64,000 nucleotides of DNA from Theocolax elegans (Eukaryota; Arthropoda; Insecta; Hymenoptera; Cerocephalidae). Position numbers and translations under genes: made by a program. Location of the stretch: contig CM047431.1 in the NCBI GenBank assembly GCA_026168455.1, forward strand, positions 43,527,466 through 43,591,465, in the 5' to 3' direction. The notes beneath the pieces are model-generated. The model ran no database searches. It was not told the DNA's origin and saw nothing but the letters and a program-made list of their open reading frames with translations. Positions 43,461-56,800 of the stretch are shown here, piece after piece (position 1 is the stretch's first letter; each line of letters starts with the position of its first letter).

Positions 43461-46400
43461 TATCCTACGATTTCTCCTATATACAGGATATATTTCTTCT
43501 TTTTTCCCGCGTATTATTGTTCCGCTCTCCCGATATTGTTCGATTTCCACCAATTGATTCCTTCTTTTATTACGGATGAATACCCAGTAATTATTAGTAT
43601 TGTAAAAAGTTACTTTTCATTTATCCTGCACCTGATAAATTAATTTCAATTTTGTGTTTAAATAACCCGCTATTGTCACCCACTCGTCCTATAACCTAGA
43701 TCAATGTCATATTTTTTTAATATAAACAATTATTGGTGCTTTTTACACGATCGTTGACGATAAATAACTCGATTCAAACAGTCACCTATATTTATTGTTT
43801 TTTCAATAAAACATTGGAGACCTTGGCTTTATTTAATTTTGTTTGCGTGTTCTTCTTTTATCTAAATTACCGTGACAATATGGTATATCTGGTACACTTA
43901 AGATATTCGATCAACAAATTTAAAATTATAGAAGTAACACTATAAGAATTTTGACGATGCTTTAATAGTATTATAATACTTTTCAAGTTAAAATATCCAA
44001 CTTTGTCAAACATCCGATATGCATCTCCCAATTTTATATGTCCCGGTAATATTTATAGAAAAAATCTCATCGTGTGTTCCAATATACAAAAAAAAAGATT
44101 TTTTGCTGCTTCATCAATCAAACAATCGCTTGATAACAGTGAGAAACTGACGAAAATTAACGTGAAAAGTAAATAAGTAGGACTGAACGACGTATTCGCG
44201 AATAAACAGTTATTCGATAGACAAATGAATATGGTGCGACTGTTGGTAAATATCGTATAGAGTACGCGGTTATCAACCTCATAGAAACGAGACGTACCAA
44301 ATCCGTCGGATCGCCGGCTCGTTTTTGATAGCCATTCCGGTTGAAGCGACAAACCGTATTATGCGAACGGCGATGTATGTCGAGGAGGAATTTAGGACCG
44401 GCATCAGATCCGAGTTTAGTTTATCTGCACGTATACTACTGCACACGTTTGTAGTAAATCAATCATTGAACATATTCATTTTCAGTATTCTTATATGTTT
44501 ACAATATTACGTAAGATTAAACCAATTTATCAGATATATAAGCTAAACTTCACGTGTAGTATAATAAGGAAAAAAATAAGCGAAAATTATTTAATTTGTA
44601 GCAATAAGAAAATGTTAAGAACGATTAATTTATAAGATTAATTTCTAAAGAGGCCAACACTGACCATCGTCGTCACAAAAAAATATAAATGCTTTGAATG
44701 TTTCTCTTTTTTTTTCATATACCTTGACACGGAAAAATCGATAAATCCATTCCATTTTACATGCATATATGATAAAGTTATACTAAACACATTTTCATTA
44801 AGCTATATCTATTATAATAAAAGTATTTTCTTAAAATAAATTCATATTAAAACCTTACTTGGCTTTGTACTCTACGGTACAATAAAATCGCATTATAAAG
44901 CAGCTATTGACTTTTTTAAATTAAAAAATTTTTTTTTTATAATCATTAACAATTATTTCAGAAGTAAGGTTGGGTCGATTTATAAAGAAATAATATTATA
45001 AGTATGAATAAATAATTTTCAAATTTCTTTTGAGACAAGTGTTTAAATTTAACTTGATATTGATTAGGGTCATGTATATACTCCAGTGCGACAGCCAAGG
45101 GTTAAGAGTAATTACTAAGAACCCCGTAGATATGACAAGATATAAGATCCCATCGTAAATATTTGGATGAAAAATAAAGGATGCAAACGTATTTAAAAAT
45201 ATCAAGGTGACGTCCAAATCTTCGAGGCATATTAGTCAATTCTGGAAAAGTGCAACGTGTCGCGCGTGAAAATTCGCCTATGGCTGATGGATGCGAGACC
45301 CTCTTCGTATAATACAGGTGATCGATCTGTCGCATGTACTCACACACACGTACACGTACACACGTACACGAGTACGCGTGTATATGCGCGGAGCGGTAAG
45401 TAAACACCCGTCGTCCGATCGACGACTTTTCCAAGGCGTAGTGCTGAATGGACGAGCGATAAAAATCGACACTCTCGAGAATTCATCCGAGACAGGGACG
45501 TGTATCGCGTTTATGCATTGCTGCCAAACTATCGACGTTGACACGCATGCGAGCTTTAAGCGCTCAGGCAACTGAAGATGATGGAAAGCCGGAAATTATT
45601 GCCGCGTAAAGTCCAACCAGCTGTTTTATGTATAAACTTTTCTTATTTTTAATTTGTCATTTCAACTATAAAACACGTGATCATTTATTTATTTATTTAT
45701 TATTTTATTATTCTAAATATTGTTTTGTTTCAGTTTAACTAGGTATAAGTACTTTTATAAAAATAATGCATATCAAATATATTTCCAAATTATTATTTAA
45801 TTATTATTAAAAAGAGAATGAAAAATATCCTATCTTTTAACGTTTCGCGTTACGCTTGTTACGCGTCACACAGGAACAGATGACGTACGTGCATATTCCA
45901 TGCATTAAAATATATACAGGGATTCGCGTAATAGCATATCCTTTCTCTAAACGCGCAACGGAATTACAAGCCAAACGTGAGAATTTTAATTTAAAACCTT
46001 TTGAAACGGAAGTATTGTAAATAAAGTATGTAAAGTAAAATAGAAAAATAGAAACAAATGAGATACGGGTATAAGATTCAACGAATAGTAATAGGTGTCT
46101 TATAGGAGTATAGTCCATGCGGCCTCGACTGATAAGAAAATCAGCTTAGAGTATTTCTAATTTCGGCGTGGCAAGCTCCGCAAATATTATGCATACACCC
46201 TGACTCGGTGTCTCCACGGGCGCTATATACCATAGCCCTTCTGCTACTCGTGTACTTGGACTCGACCGTGACGACCCTACTCTCATGGATACCAAACGTA
46301 TATACACGTACATGGAAAACCGGGCATGTGGGTATACATCTCGCTTGTGCAAATAGTACGTCTTCTACATCTAACCAAACACGGTATAATTTGTTTGTTT

Positions 46401-46790
46401 TTCACTAATACCATTTTTTTTTTCTTTGTTGTATCCTTGGTTATCGCGAGTGGAGACTAGAATTTTTAAATAGTCGACTGAGATAGATATCTAGCAGCCG
46501 GTTTTACGCATTCTTTCATTATTTTCTGTTGTATTTACTATCTGCGTGTCTGAGTTTGCGTACGAGATAATTCGAATCTTACATATTTATAAACAGACAA
46601 AAACCGTGATCATTTTCAAAATTTCTAGAAAGTATTCAGTATTAAATGTTTTGCTAACTTGGGGAATATTATTTTATAATTTGTCAAGTCATGTCTTCGA
46701 AGTTGCTGCGTGTTAAATTCGTTAGAAAAAAAAAACAAAAGACCGCGATATAAATTCGGGTGGGATCAAGAGAATGATTTTCTTGGCTGA
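43461..46790. other. AT-rich DNA with one CpG patch, no gene recognised
   Basis: A GC-richer patch at about 45240-45600 contains an alternating CACGTACACGTACACG stretch near 45340-45372. No coding domain or RNA gene is evident. Confidence 0.4.
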
Positions 46791-49700
46791 AAATTCAAAT
46801 CACTCGAAGAATAGTCTTTGTCCAGAGAGGGAGAGACTTTGGGGAAGGAGGGTGGGGCTGGAGAGAGAGAAACGTAAAATCCAGGCTTGCAAAACAAGGA
46901 ATTTTCGGTCTGACTAAGGTACACCAAGTTAATAGGCGAGGGAGCTTTCCTTTTGCGTCTAAGTAAAGTAAAACAGAACAACGAAGTTCCCTGGAAGGCG
47001 GGCAGGAGCTAAAAGGGAAAACTTGTTTTAAAAGGAAAAAGTTGGGAGTTGAATTTGACACCTTGGAAAAAGAGTAGTCGCGGCTGGAGCGCTCGGCTTT
47101 ATGAGCCTGACGCCTGCGGGATTAACGTTTACGTTGGCTGTGAAGTCAAGTTTTGGTGTTACGTTTCGTTCTAAAAATATTATCCGGGAGAATTAAAATT
47201 GAGTGTACTTCTTTGTGAAAGGGAAATGTTTTCCTTGCCGAGCTTTGGTCGAGGAGTTCATCTCTCCTTCTTTCACTCGGGATGCAGGAGTTAATGAATG
47301 TCACTTTTAAATATTACTTTTAATTACAACGTTTTAACATTTCAACTCGAAATCACGTTGCGAGTTATTACTTTTTATAAATCGAGTAACGTACTTTACT
47401 TGATAATTATTATTTCTAGATCGAGACGAATGCCTACTTGGACGATTTTTGTTTTTACTTCGAATCCCTATCAGGTTGGACAATTTCCACTTGAAGTATT
47501 CCAATTTCTCGTCAGTATATTTCTCGGCTGATTATAATATTTAACGTTTTTCGACACTTTTTGCAAATACAATTATTTAAATTTTTAATTACAAACCAAA
47601 AACCTGGAATATTTTAGTTTTACCAGCGTACAAAGAATTTATTGGACGAAATAGTTAATACATGCCGAAATCTAATTAAAAAGTTGAAGCAAAAATTACA
47701 TTCGAAATTAAAAAAAGAAAAAAAAGAGTTGCGTGAACTTGTATAAAATAATAGAAAATGTAATTTCAAATGACAAACTTATATTCAAAATGACATACGA
47801 TAAATCGATGCCATTTGAGATTCCCAAATAATGTTATCGTCATTAGAGGATGAAATGCGCTCGGACATTACAATGTTTGATGTTGCGAAATTACGCCTAA
47901 ATGAAGTTACATGACCTAATTCTGGGTTCCAATGCATTAGCACGAAAAAATCACTTTTAAACATTTCCCTCGACCGAGTAAAATGTAGCACTTTATATCT
48001 ATTAATTTTTCATAAAAAGGAAAATAAATATGGAAATTTTTATTGACTCTTGTACCAAGCTTATAACAAACTTTAACCGAAATCTATTAGATTTAATATA
48101 CCACTGCAGTAGCAATTTGTATAATGCGTTCAAGATATTTTTTACGTTCCGCGTGCAGTGCACATGGGTCTAATTGCATAATTTGAATTATTTACAATTA
48201 CCCGGAAGAAATGGACATTACATAAATTGTTAGAAAGAGCGTATTTATTATCATAAGATAAATCCTCGAATAAGGCGTTCGTACAGAGAGCAAATAAAGG
48301 GTTCGCGCTCGAAGATCTCGCCGTGCGTCCGTATATCCCTCAATTGTATCCAGGACCGATAAACTGCCGGGGGCTCGCGATAGACGTGCGTATATATGTA
48401 GAAAAGGAGAGCGAAAGGAAGAGAGAGGGCAAGAGAGAGAGAGCGAGCGAGAGAGAGTGAGTGAGGGAGAAAGGGAGAGGTAGGGGAGATAGAGGCAAAT
48501 ACGAGAAAGCTACCAGCCGCCAAATTATTTCCGACCGCAGTCGGAGCGTTTGTAATTTAATTACCTCGGCGCTTCCCACACCCTCTCGAAACCTCCTTCT
48601 ATTCCTCGTCTCGCAAGTCTGTCCTTCCTTTGGTCCAGCGCACCTCGACCTAACCGACATCGGCGACGCATCCCCGAATACAAATCTGCATATCACTATT
48701 TATTATACATACATTGTTTCAACTTATGGAAAATTAATAATTTTATGTAAATACGTGGGGCCAAGGTTGTAACGTAACTATAACCAGACAATCACTCGGT
48801 CAACGAGTATAAAATTATTTTCGTCAAAAATCAAAGGAAAAAAAAAATAAAAAGAAGATGATTTTAAAGAGTTAGTAAAATTATTTTTGAAATAGGATCC
48901 ATAAATTGATTTTCCTTGGGTAGAGATAGGAGAAGAGACGTTAATCAGAATGTAAGTGAAAAAGTGCAGTAGCAGCGTCGGTAGCGTCGGTAGCGTCGGC
49001 AGTGGGATCGGTCGTATACCGTGAAACAAGAAAGAAAGCAAGGCCTCCGGAAGGAGCCGTAAGGAAAAAGAAGCCTCGAGCGCGCAGCGTAAAAAGAACC
49101 CTCCGCACAAGTTTGAATATAAACCAAAGAAACGGACGAGGGAGAGGCAGCGCGCGGCTCGATTTATTTTCGTGTTTGTTCATCGGTGGCAAAAGTTTCG
49201 CGGTTTGTCAGCACTTTTAGATTAAGGACCAACAGGCCCTCTGCCGGAAGGGAAGAGAGAGAGCGTGAGAGAGAGAGGGAGAGAGGGAGAGAGAGAGAGA
49301 GCGAGGGAAAGGGAGGAGGAAGAAAGTAGAGAGAACCATCGAAATCTCATAAACTCTCGGCAAATACCTTCATTTCAAATGCCCGTACGTCGTTCCTCCC
49401 AATGGCTAGAGCGCAACGCAAGAGCTTCCACCGAGGAAGGAGAACGTCGACTTGGGATTCCCTCTTTCCTTTCGTATCCGAAAAAAAAGAATCCTTCAGA
49501 CCGAGTGCTTGGGATCTTAGCTTGAATGATTGCTTTAGGGTTTGTATTCACTGTTACGAGGAGGCGTCGCGTCGGCCGCCCCTGGCTTACCCATCGGAAT
49601 TTTGACTATGTCGAAAACTAGTTCCTTCCTTTCTGTCTTTCCTCCTTCCATTCTTCCAGTCTTCCATTATTCCTTTCTTCTTGTCTTTCTTTCTTCGGTC

Positions 49701-50639
49701 TTGATATATTCTTTGTCCAAATAAAACTGTTGCTCCAAACTTTTAACATTTGTTTATTAACCAAAAATGTGTCAATTCTTCGTCAAAGCTATTACATATT
49801 TACTACTTTTGTTTTTTAAATTTAATTTTCCCTCGCCCTCCTATACTCAACCATTTTCAAAATCTCAAATAAAATTTCGTCGTACTGCAAGTTTTAAAAT
49901 TTTTACAAAATTCTTTGAAATTGAAGGAGTTTAAGTTACTGCAGTAGTGAAACTTTGAAATATTATATTTGTACCGAGCATGACGTCACAATGAAGCTTA
50001 AAGGTTTTACATTTCTCGTGTACGATTTATATATATATTTACGGAATATTTAATAAAATAGTAATAGTAGTGTACCTTACAAACATTTCGAAAATAGTAC
50101 GAAATATTAGAGAAAAAGCATGTTTACCAAATAAAAAAGTTAAGAGGTTACATATGTATGTGTGTGTCTATATATCTATATATATATATATTAAAACTTC
50201 CGGAAAGAAAAAATTCCCTGGGTTAAAGGAGGATTGGATTTTCTACAATCAAATTGAAAGCAACGTATGATCTAATAAAATCCAAATGTTGACTACGGAC
50301 ATACGAAACTGCCTTATACGAGATTTTTATAGTGGAACGCGCAGTTCATTTTCTCCTCCACGAAATTTTCACTTGGCATCCTGAACAAATACACAAGAGA
50401 TCGATAAATATATACCCGATGAGACGTAACAAATGTAAACGGTAGGTTTGACGTGTCCTTGGATTTGTACGATCAACTTGTAGACTTTTCTAATTTACTT
50501 CACGTTTGACAGTAAACTGAAAATCGGTAAAGTGAGCCATTGAAATCAATCAGATTACAAACTGTCAAATAATCCACTATTTATCACAAATTTATTGAAA
50601 TATGACTCTGTTGTTGACGGAATATATATATATATCTAG
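46791..50639. other. Unassigned DNA with GA-rich tracts
   Basis: Purine-rich tracts lie at about 48410-48490 and 49250-49325, with a GCGTCGGTA repeat (about three units) at 48974-49000. Frames through the tracts are Arg/Glu- or Ser/Leu-rich artefacts. No gene is recognised. Confidence 0.4.
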
Positions 50640-50953
50640 GCCATTTCACGTCATTGACATTCAGATTAAAAATTCTAACCCGAAAGGATACATTCTAGAG
50701 AAAACTAGCAACCAATGTTACATATAATGTTACATATAGTAAAAGTTAAGATTTTGAGATAAATAGAAAGTAAAGTCAGCTATTGTCGAAATAAAACTAG
50801 ATAAAACTCACTTTTTGAGGTTAGAATAACTTTTAAACAAATTATTTTTTGCACCTAAAATTTTTTTTCTATTTTCCGAATAACATATCCGGTGTGTACC
50901 CAAAATTTGGAGCGTTTTAAAATTTTGATCCTACCAGTTGACGTGAAATGGCC
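50640..50953. mobile_element. MITE with 15-bp perfect inverted ends (314 bp)
   Basis: GGCCATTTCACGTCA at 50640-50654 and TGACGTGAAATGGCC at 50939-50953 are exact reverse complements, set between AT-rich flanks. The interior is AT-rich and non-coding. The superfamily is not determined, because no unambiguous target-site duplication is visible. Confidence 0.75.
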
Positions 50954-52335
50954 CATATATGTGTGTGTGTGTATAGTTATTTCAAAACATACGCAATTTC
51001 AAAATATTAGATTGTTGAAAAATATGTATTTTTCGATGACGGTTAAAACTGAGTATCGAAAATATGTATAAGGTTTGGAAGCTGTTTAACGAGAGCGCGA
51101 AAATTCAAATACCCAATGACAATCGAACGGGTTGGAAGAGTAGGCGATGCATAAACGAAACAAAAGTTGGGTGTAGTTTCATTAGAGAAAAACCACTTAT
51201 TAAGCGATAGTGTTTTTACTTGCTTCGAATCGGTATATCGAGAAAGCAATAACTCGGCATGTGAAAATGAGCGGGGCAATGCCTCGAAGCGGCACTTAAA
51301 CCGGATTCTTAATCCCGCTGAAAGCAGACGGTAATTTCGCAATGGCGAACGCTCGATAACCCCGCAGCCGGTCTCCTCGTCGAAAGAAAAAACAAGGAAG
51401 AAAAAAAGAAAGACAGAGAGGAACTCGGGGTTGAAAAGAAGGGAACACCTCGAGGTTTTATATTCCCAAGGATGTATGGCTAGTACCCTGCACGTTCGGG
51501 AACCGCGCAAGGAGGTTAATTGGTATACCCACAAATGATCCGTACCCGAGAATAAAAATTGAATTCAACCGCCTTTTCTTCCCTTTTCCTTTCTTTTGAG
51601 TTTTGATATTCTTATCTCGTATATACCTATATATTCAGCTCTTTTAAATCAAATTTTTTAAATTTTAATTCACTTTACAATGAGCTTCTTATTAGACGCA
51701 CAATTCAAATAATATAAAATCCACTACATCTAATATATTTATTTGTTTTCATTATTGGGTAATGAGTTTGTACACGTAGAATGTATATTTACCTTGGTGC
51801 AGTGTAATACAGTGCGGAGAGTTCTAAGCGAAGCGAAGGAAAGATTAATTATCGCGCCGCATATTCGACCGGGTAACCCGAACGTTTCTCGTCAAGTTAC
51901 GATATGGTTGACGTAAGAATTTTCCGGAATTTTCTCCGGAAAGTCGAAGGAGCGATGGGGGGGGGGGAGGGGTAGGGTGGAGGAGTGGGGAGGATAGCGC
52001 ATAATCCAGACACAAGGACCAGGTGCACACGAGCGTAGGGGAGGTGGTACGTTGGATTTTACAACCAACCGGCAGTGCTAGTGCTCTATCTCCTCTCCCT
52101 TTGGCTTTTAGAACAAATACTTAATCCGAATAGCGGGCATTTGCTTAAGTAAGTGCCCGCCATTCACGGCAGCTCCGTTTTACGTTCGCTGGGTTGTTCG
52201 CGCCCTTCTTCTCCTTTCGCTCTTTATTTTAAATCTCTCCTTTTCCCGAGCCTGCATCGAGATTGCCCCCTTTTTCTCTGTACCTCCTCTGCTTCGCTCT
52301 TCCTTCTTTTTCCCTTTTTTCCCTCCTCCCACCGC

Positions 52336-52382
<47 letters not shown>

Positions 52383-53700
52383 CTCTTTCGCTCCTTACCG
52401 TGCTTGTTTATTACGCGAGGAGCTTCGACGTCTACCGGTTACTTTTGGTCGGTACACCAGTGTTTAAGGTTTTACGGGATTTTCACCTCGAGTATTAACT
52501 CCAAGGCGGATTTACCGCGCCTCGAATAAATCGCGTTGAATCTTGAATTCCCCCGGGGTATACCGACTGGTTACTTCAATGAACCTAAGCAAAAGGATTT
52601 AGATTTAACAATTTAATAATCTCGATTCATTCTCTCTCCATTTCCCCTGATTATTCAACTGAATTTCAACATTCACGCAAGTGAATTTATAGTTGGCTAG
52701 ATTTTTGACGTATATCCAAGTTTTGATAAACGTTCCCATAGACTTCCCGATGTAAAAGGCTGTGCTCACAGTTGTATGTCTCGCGAAGCAACGTTTTATA
52801 CCCCGGGAAATCGACACTCGGTTTTATATTTTTTATACTTTGCGATCGCCCTGTCGCTTGAACTAATTTATTCTTCCTTCCTTTCTTTCTTTCTTTCTTA
52901 CTTTCTTCCTTTTTTTTTCCTTTCTTTTTCCCTCAACCGTCGAAAGTTAAAATATCTTTTTGAGATCACGAGTTCGACAAAGTTTTTTTACCCGCTCGAA
53001 GGACTCTCGAAGGCACTTTTTATTATATTGATCGTAAAATCGAACGGATTTGGGCAATCCGAAATTTGAGATTTTACCCGGAAATAAAACGAAATTTGTC
53101 GACTATACTTTTATTGCTAAAGCGGAGAATGATTTTCGTTATTTAGTGACTCTTACTTATAACAGAAATAATCTAAAGAATCAATTTATAAAATAAGTTT
53201 TCAAATTTACATTTTATCTTTACGCGCGATATAAAAAGTTTGATGTTGCTCGTTTCTATATATGTATACATATATACGTGAAGTAGTTAATTATATAAAG
53301 AACACTCGGTTTATTGATAATTCCGTTTAGGAATAAGAAAAAAGGCAGTGTATAAAAGTAACGAAATAAAATACTGTTTGATGCCTCTTAAAAATAAATA
53401 TATCGAAATGAAGTTGCGTAATATTCGCAGATCGACGTAATAGAATTTGATTGTGAACGTTAAGAGAAGTTTGAAATTTGGTAAAGGTTGAATTTTCGCA
53501 ACTCCATTACCTCGAGGTTCTATTTTGAAAAAGCGCGAAAAAATTCGTTGAATAGGAAAAACCGACAGGTCCTTGAGGAAAGGAAAGCCCGAAGCGCTTT
53601 CTCGAGTTCGTCTCGTCGGTGCGGGGCAACAATGAGCCCCTAATGTATTTGCAAAAGAATCGAACGCCTCGGTTCCCAAGAGAACCGAAAGGAATCGTAA
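50954..53700. other. Unassigned DNA with long (CT)n and G runs
   Basis: A G-rich run occupies about 51957-51993 and a (CT)n run of about 20 units lies at 52338-52379. The 163-codon minus-strand frame at 51043-51534 has no domain I know. The GC-richer stretch 52140-52570 flanks the microsatellite. Confidence 0.4.
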
Positions 53701-53721
53701 CAGAGTGAACGAGAGTGAGAA

Positions 53722-53759
53722 AGGGAGGGAGGGAGGGGGAGGGGTGGGCGGGGAGGGTG
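53722..53759 (+). repeat. G-quadruplex-prone run
   Basis: Successive GGGA, GGGA, GGGA, GGGGGA and GGGG blocks within 40 bases meet the four-run quadruplex pattern on the + strand. Confidence 0.65.
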
Positions 53760-55467
53760 AGTGTGTCTTTTACCCCACCCAGATAGAACCTGAGGAAGAC
53801 GTCTCATTTAACAAGCTGTCCAAACTATCGTTTCGGCGGCTCCGCGGCGCGCACTATTGTCCGGAAATGGAGCGCGACGGAAACGAGCGGCGCGAGACGG
53901 ACCCAGATACCGAAGAGGGCTCCTTCTTCCTCCGTCTTCGGGGAATTGCACGCTGATTCGTTTTTACCCTGACGAGAAAGAGCTTTGTGACGGAGAAATT
54001 TTCAAACCGGAAATTTTGATGGATTTCGGTCTATTCCAGCTCGGTGGACGTGTTGCTCTTCCGGTAAAATAACTCGTATCCTTCCTCTTCTTGCAGGGAA
54101 AGGGAAACTTAACAATCTACCAGACTTTTCTACTTTTACTTTTTTTTTAATTTTTTTATTTTTTTATTTAACTCTTTCATTCGACTTCTCCGTCGTCTTT
54201 CTAAATTTCTTTAATAGCATTCCCACAATTTGAAATTTTTTTTGTATAACAATAGCATCTCTTTGGTTGAAAAAGTTTCGAGTATGATCCGCGTTGGGAG
54301 AGGACGCTCGGTCTTTGAAAAGGTAAATCCACTTCATCAGATTCAAAAATTCATTAGACGGAGAGCCGGGAAACGGGTGGCGGGAGGTGGGAGGACGGGA
54401 GGCGAAAAGCGAGCCGCGATGTCTGAATCCCCATCGCACGGCCATTACCGCGAATTTTTCAGGACGAGACGAAACGAGAACGCATTCAAGGAGACCACGC
54501 CGTGCCAGGCACATCGCCTAATGAGCGCGAAGGGGTTCATTTCTCGGCAGGAATTCGAATTTCGGCAAGCGCTATATCGCTCACCGAGAGACCGCAGAAC
54601 GTGACGGTGCACAATTTGGCTAGAAAGCCCACCCCGTCTCGGATGCGTTTTCTATATATATATAATATATATATATATACGTGATGTATACCTATATACT
54701 TGTACATATACGCGTGTATCTACATCTCTTTCTATATAGACATCGGATAATTGAGATTTTAGAGATTACGAGCTTCGGATTGCGAGTATGAAAAGATAGT
54801 AAACGCTGAAAAGTTTAAATTTATAAAGATAGGAGAGTAAATTTTACGCCAGATTTTATAACGATACTAATAGTAAAATAATGATCCGATAATTTACCCT
54901 AATTTTGCAGATTTACTATATCATTACGAGTAATTAATCGAATCTTTCAGATAAACGTAGAATAACGTTTGACTAGAAAAATTCCAGAGAAGAAAAATTA
55001 ATGATACATTATTTTATATAGCAATTATTATTATTACCGAGTAGAACAAATATTAATTGCTTCTTTATACGTATAAAAGTATAGACATGGCGTTATAATT
55101 CAAGTAGAGACGAATAAATTAATATAATTTCAATATAAATTCATACGGCTCAGGAAATTACTCGAGCAAGTCACTCGCAAATAGAAAACAAGAAAGGACG
55201 AGCAAATGAAAGAGAAATTAAGAGAAAAGAGGGAGGGGAGGAGAGAGATAAAGGGGGGGAGAGAGAGAGAGAGAGAGAGAGAGTAGCAGTAGTAGTAGTA
55301 GTAGTAGACCCATAGAAATAGACACAGGTACGCGAAATAAGAGAGAAATTGAAGCGGATAGAGGGAGAGGATGGTTGCCTTGTGTTGGAAGCCGATTTTG
55401 TGAAATCCTCTTTCCGCAGAAGGAGAAGAGAACCGGTCCGTCTGCCCCTGCAATTCGATGCCTCTCT

Positions 55468-55506
<39 letters not shown>

Positions 55507-56397
55507 GAGGATTCGCGCGTGATATCTGCCTCTGTGTGCGCGGGTTATACATTTATATCTATATATATGAGAAATCGATTGAGAAGCTGCAACCTTGTTA
55601 AACGACTTACAGCCTCCCTCTTTCCTCTCTCCATCACTCTCTCTCTCTCTCTCTCTCCCTCTCCCTCTCTCGTCTCTACTCTTTATACTTCGGTCTCGTA
55701 AATGTATTAAAGAGATCGGCCCATTGCAGATGCTCCACGACGATTTTTACTCAGCGAGGGCTTTTCTACAACGGTTCGCTTTCTCCCTCCTCTATTGACG
55801 GATGGTTTTACGGGTGAGGTAATACCTGACCCGGTTTACTGCTTTTTCTATTAAACTTTTGCCTTCCTCATCCTCCTCCTCCTCCTCCTCGTCTCCCCTC
55901 ATCCACCGCCTCTTTTTTTCTCTCTCGCCAATTTAGAAAAAAAACCCAGTTAACTAGTATAATACTTTTACTACGGTGTGTTTTAATTTAATTTATCTTT
56001 TCTGAGTGAATTTCTATTAAGTTTCTACCTCGTGGTTATGAAAATTTTATGGTAATTCTATACGTCGATTAACTAAGTCAAAAGGTATAAACAATACATA
56101 TATAATTAAAAATACTTACGAAAAATAAAATCTTAGAAAAATATTGAATAAGGCGTAGTGAATCTTTTATGATAAGAACGATGATTGAATATTTGAAATA
56201 ACAGAGGAAACACAATTTGTGTATCTAGGAAATGACCCATCGAGCAAGAGTCGATCTTCGGGAAGAAGATCTCGTTTTATGAGATGAACGAAGCGCAAGT
56301 GTCCCCGTAATTAACCGCAGTGAATAAGCTTCCGAATTTAATTAAGGATATTGAATGGCGAAGGCCACCTAGAGACAGGTGGGAAGGGTGAACGGTG
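53760..56397. other. Unassigned DNA with CpG patches and microsatellites
   Basis: GC-richer sequence lies at 53760-54060 and 54290-54640. (GA)n followed by (AGT)n lies near 55258-55308, (CT)n near 55466-55503 and 55636-55655, and (TCC)n near 55868-55889. No gene is recognised; the 124-140-codon frames across these tracts are low-complexity. Confidence 0.45.
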
Positions 56398-56800
56398 GAA
56401 CGGGGGGGGCAAGGGGGTTAGGGGCAGTAGGAGTAGGAGGGGGGAGGGGGGGTAATAACGGGGCCGAAGCGTACGCGCGCCCGGTCGACTATATTGGCCC
56501 TGCGGTGTCACAAAGCCAGCCGGGCCGTTCAAAGCTCGCGCCAAGCTTTGATGTGGTGGCAGCGAGCGCGAACCGCCCGACTCTCCCCGACTCTCTCCGA
56601 CTCGCCCCATCTTTTTACTCGTTCGTTTTATTGGGGAGCCGAGGACACGAAATTCTTGGAGTTCGACGCAATTTGGGGCGCGCGGACCGCATATTGCAAG
56701 CGCGAGGATATACCCAGCTTAAGCATCGGTTGATTTACCTGTACAACATTGATGAACCCCGGTTAGTTTTCGGAAGTAAACATTTTTAAAAGCAGTTGAT
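56398..56800. other. G-rich run and CpG patch, no gene recognised
   Basis: A G-rich block (about 56401-56453, with runs of 6-8 G) is followed by CpG-rich sequence. The 136-codon + frame through it begins with a Gly-rich stretch made by the G runs and shows no domain. Confidence 0.45.

Noticed and set aside
46208..46408. Frame starting like a signal peptide (hydrophobic LLLLVYL run)
   Set aside because: The first codon is GTG, not ATG, and no downstream domain or splice context supports it.
51043..51534. 163-codon minus-strand frame
   Set aside because: No domain, signal or family resemblance. Length is within what chance gives over 64 kb searched in six frames.
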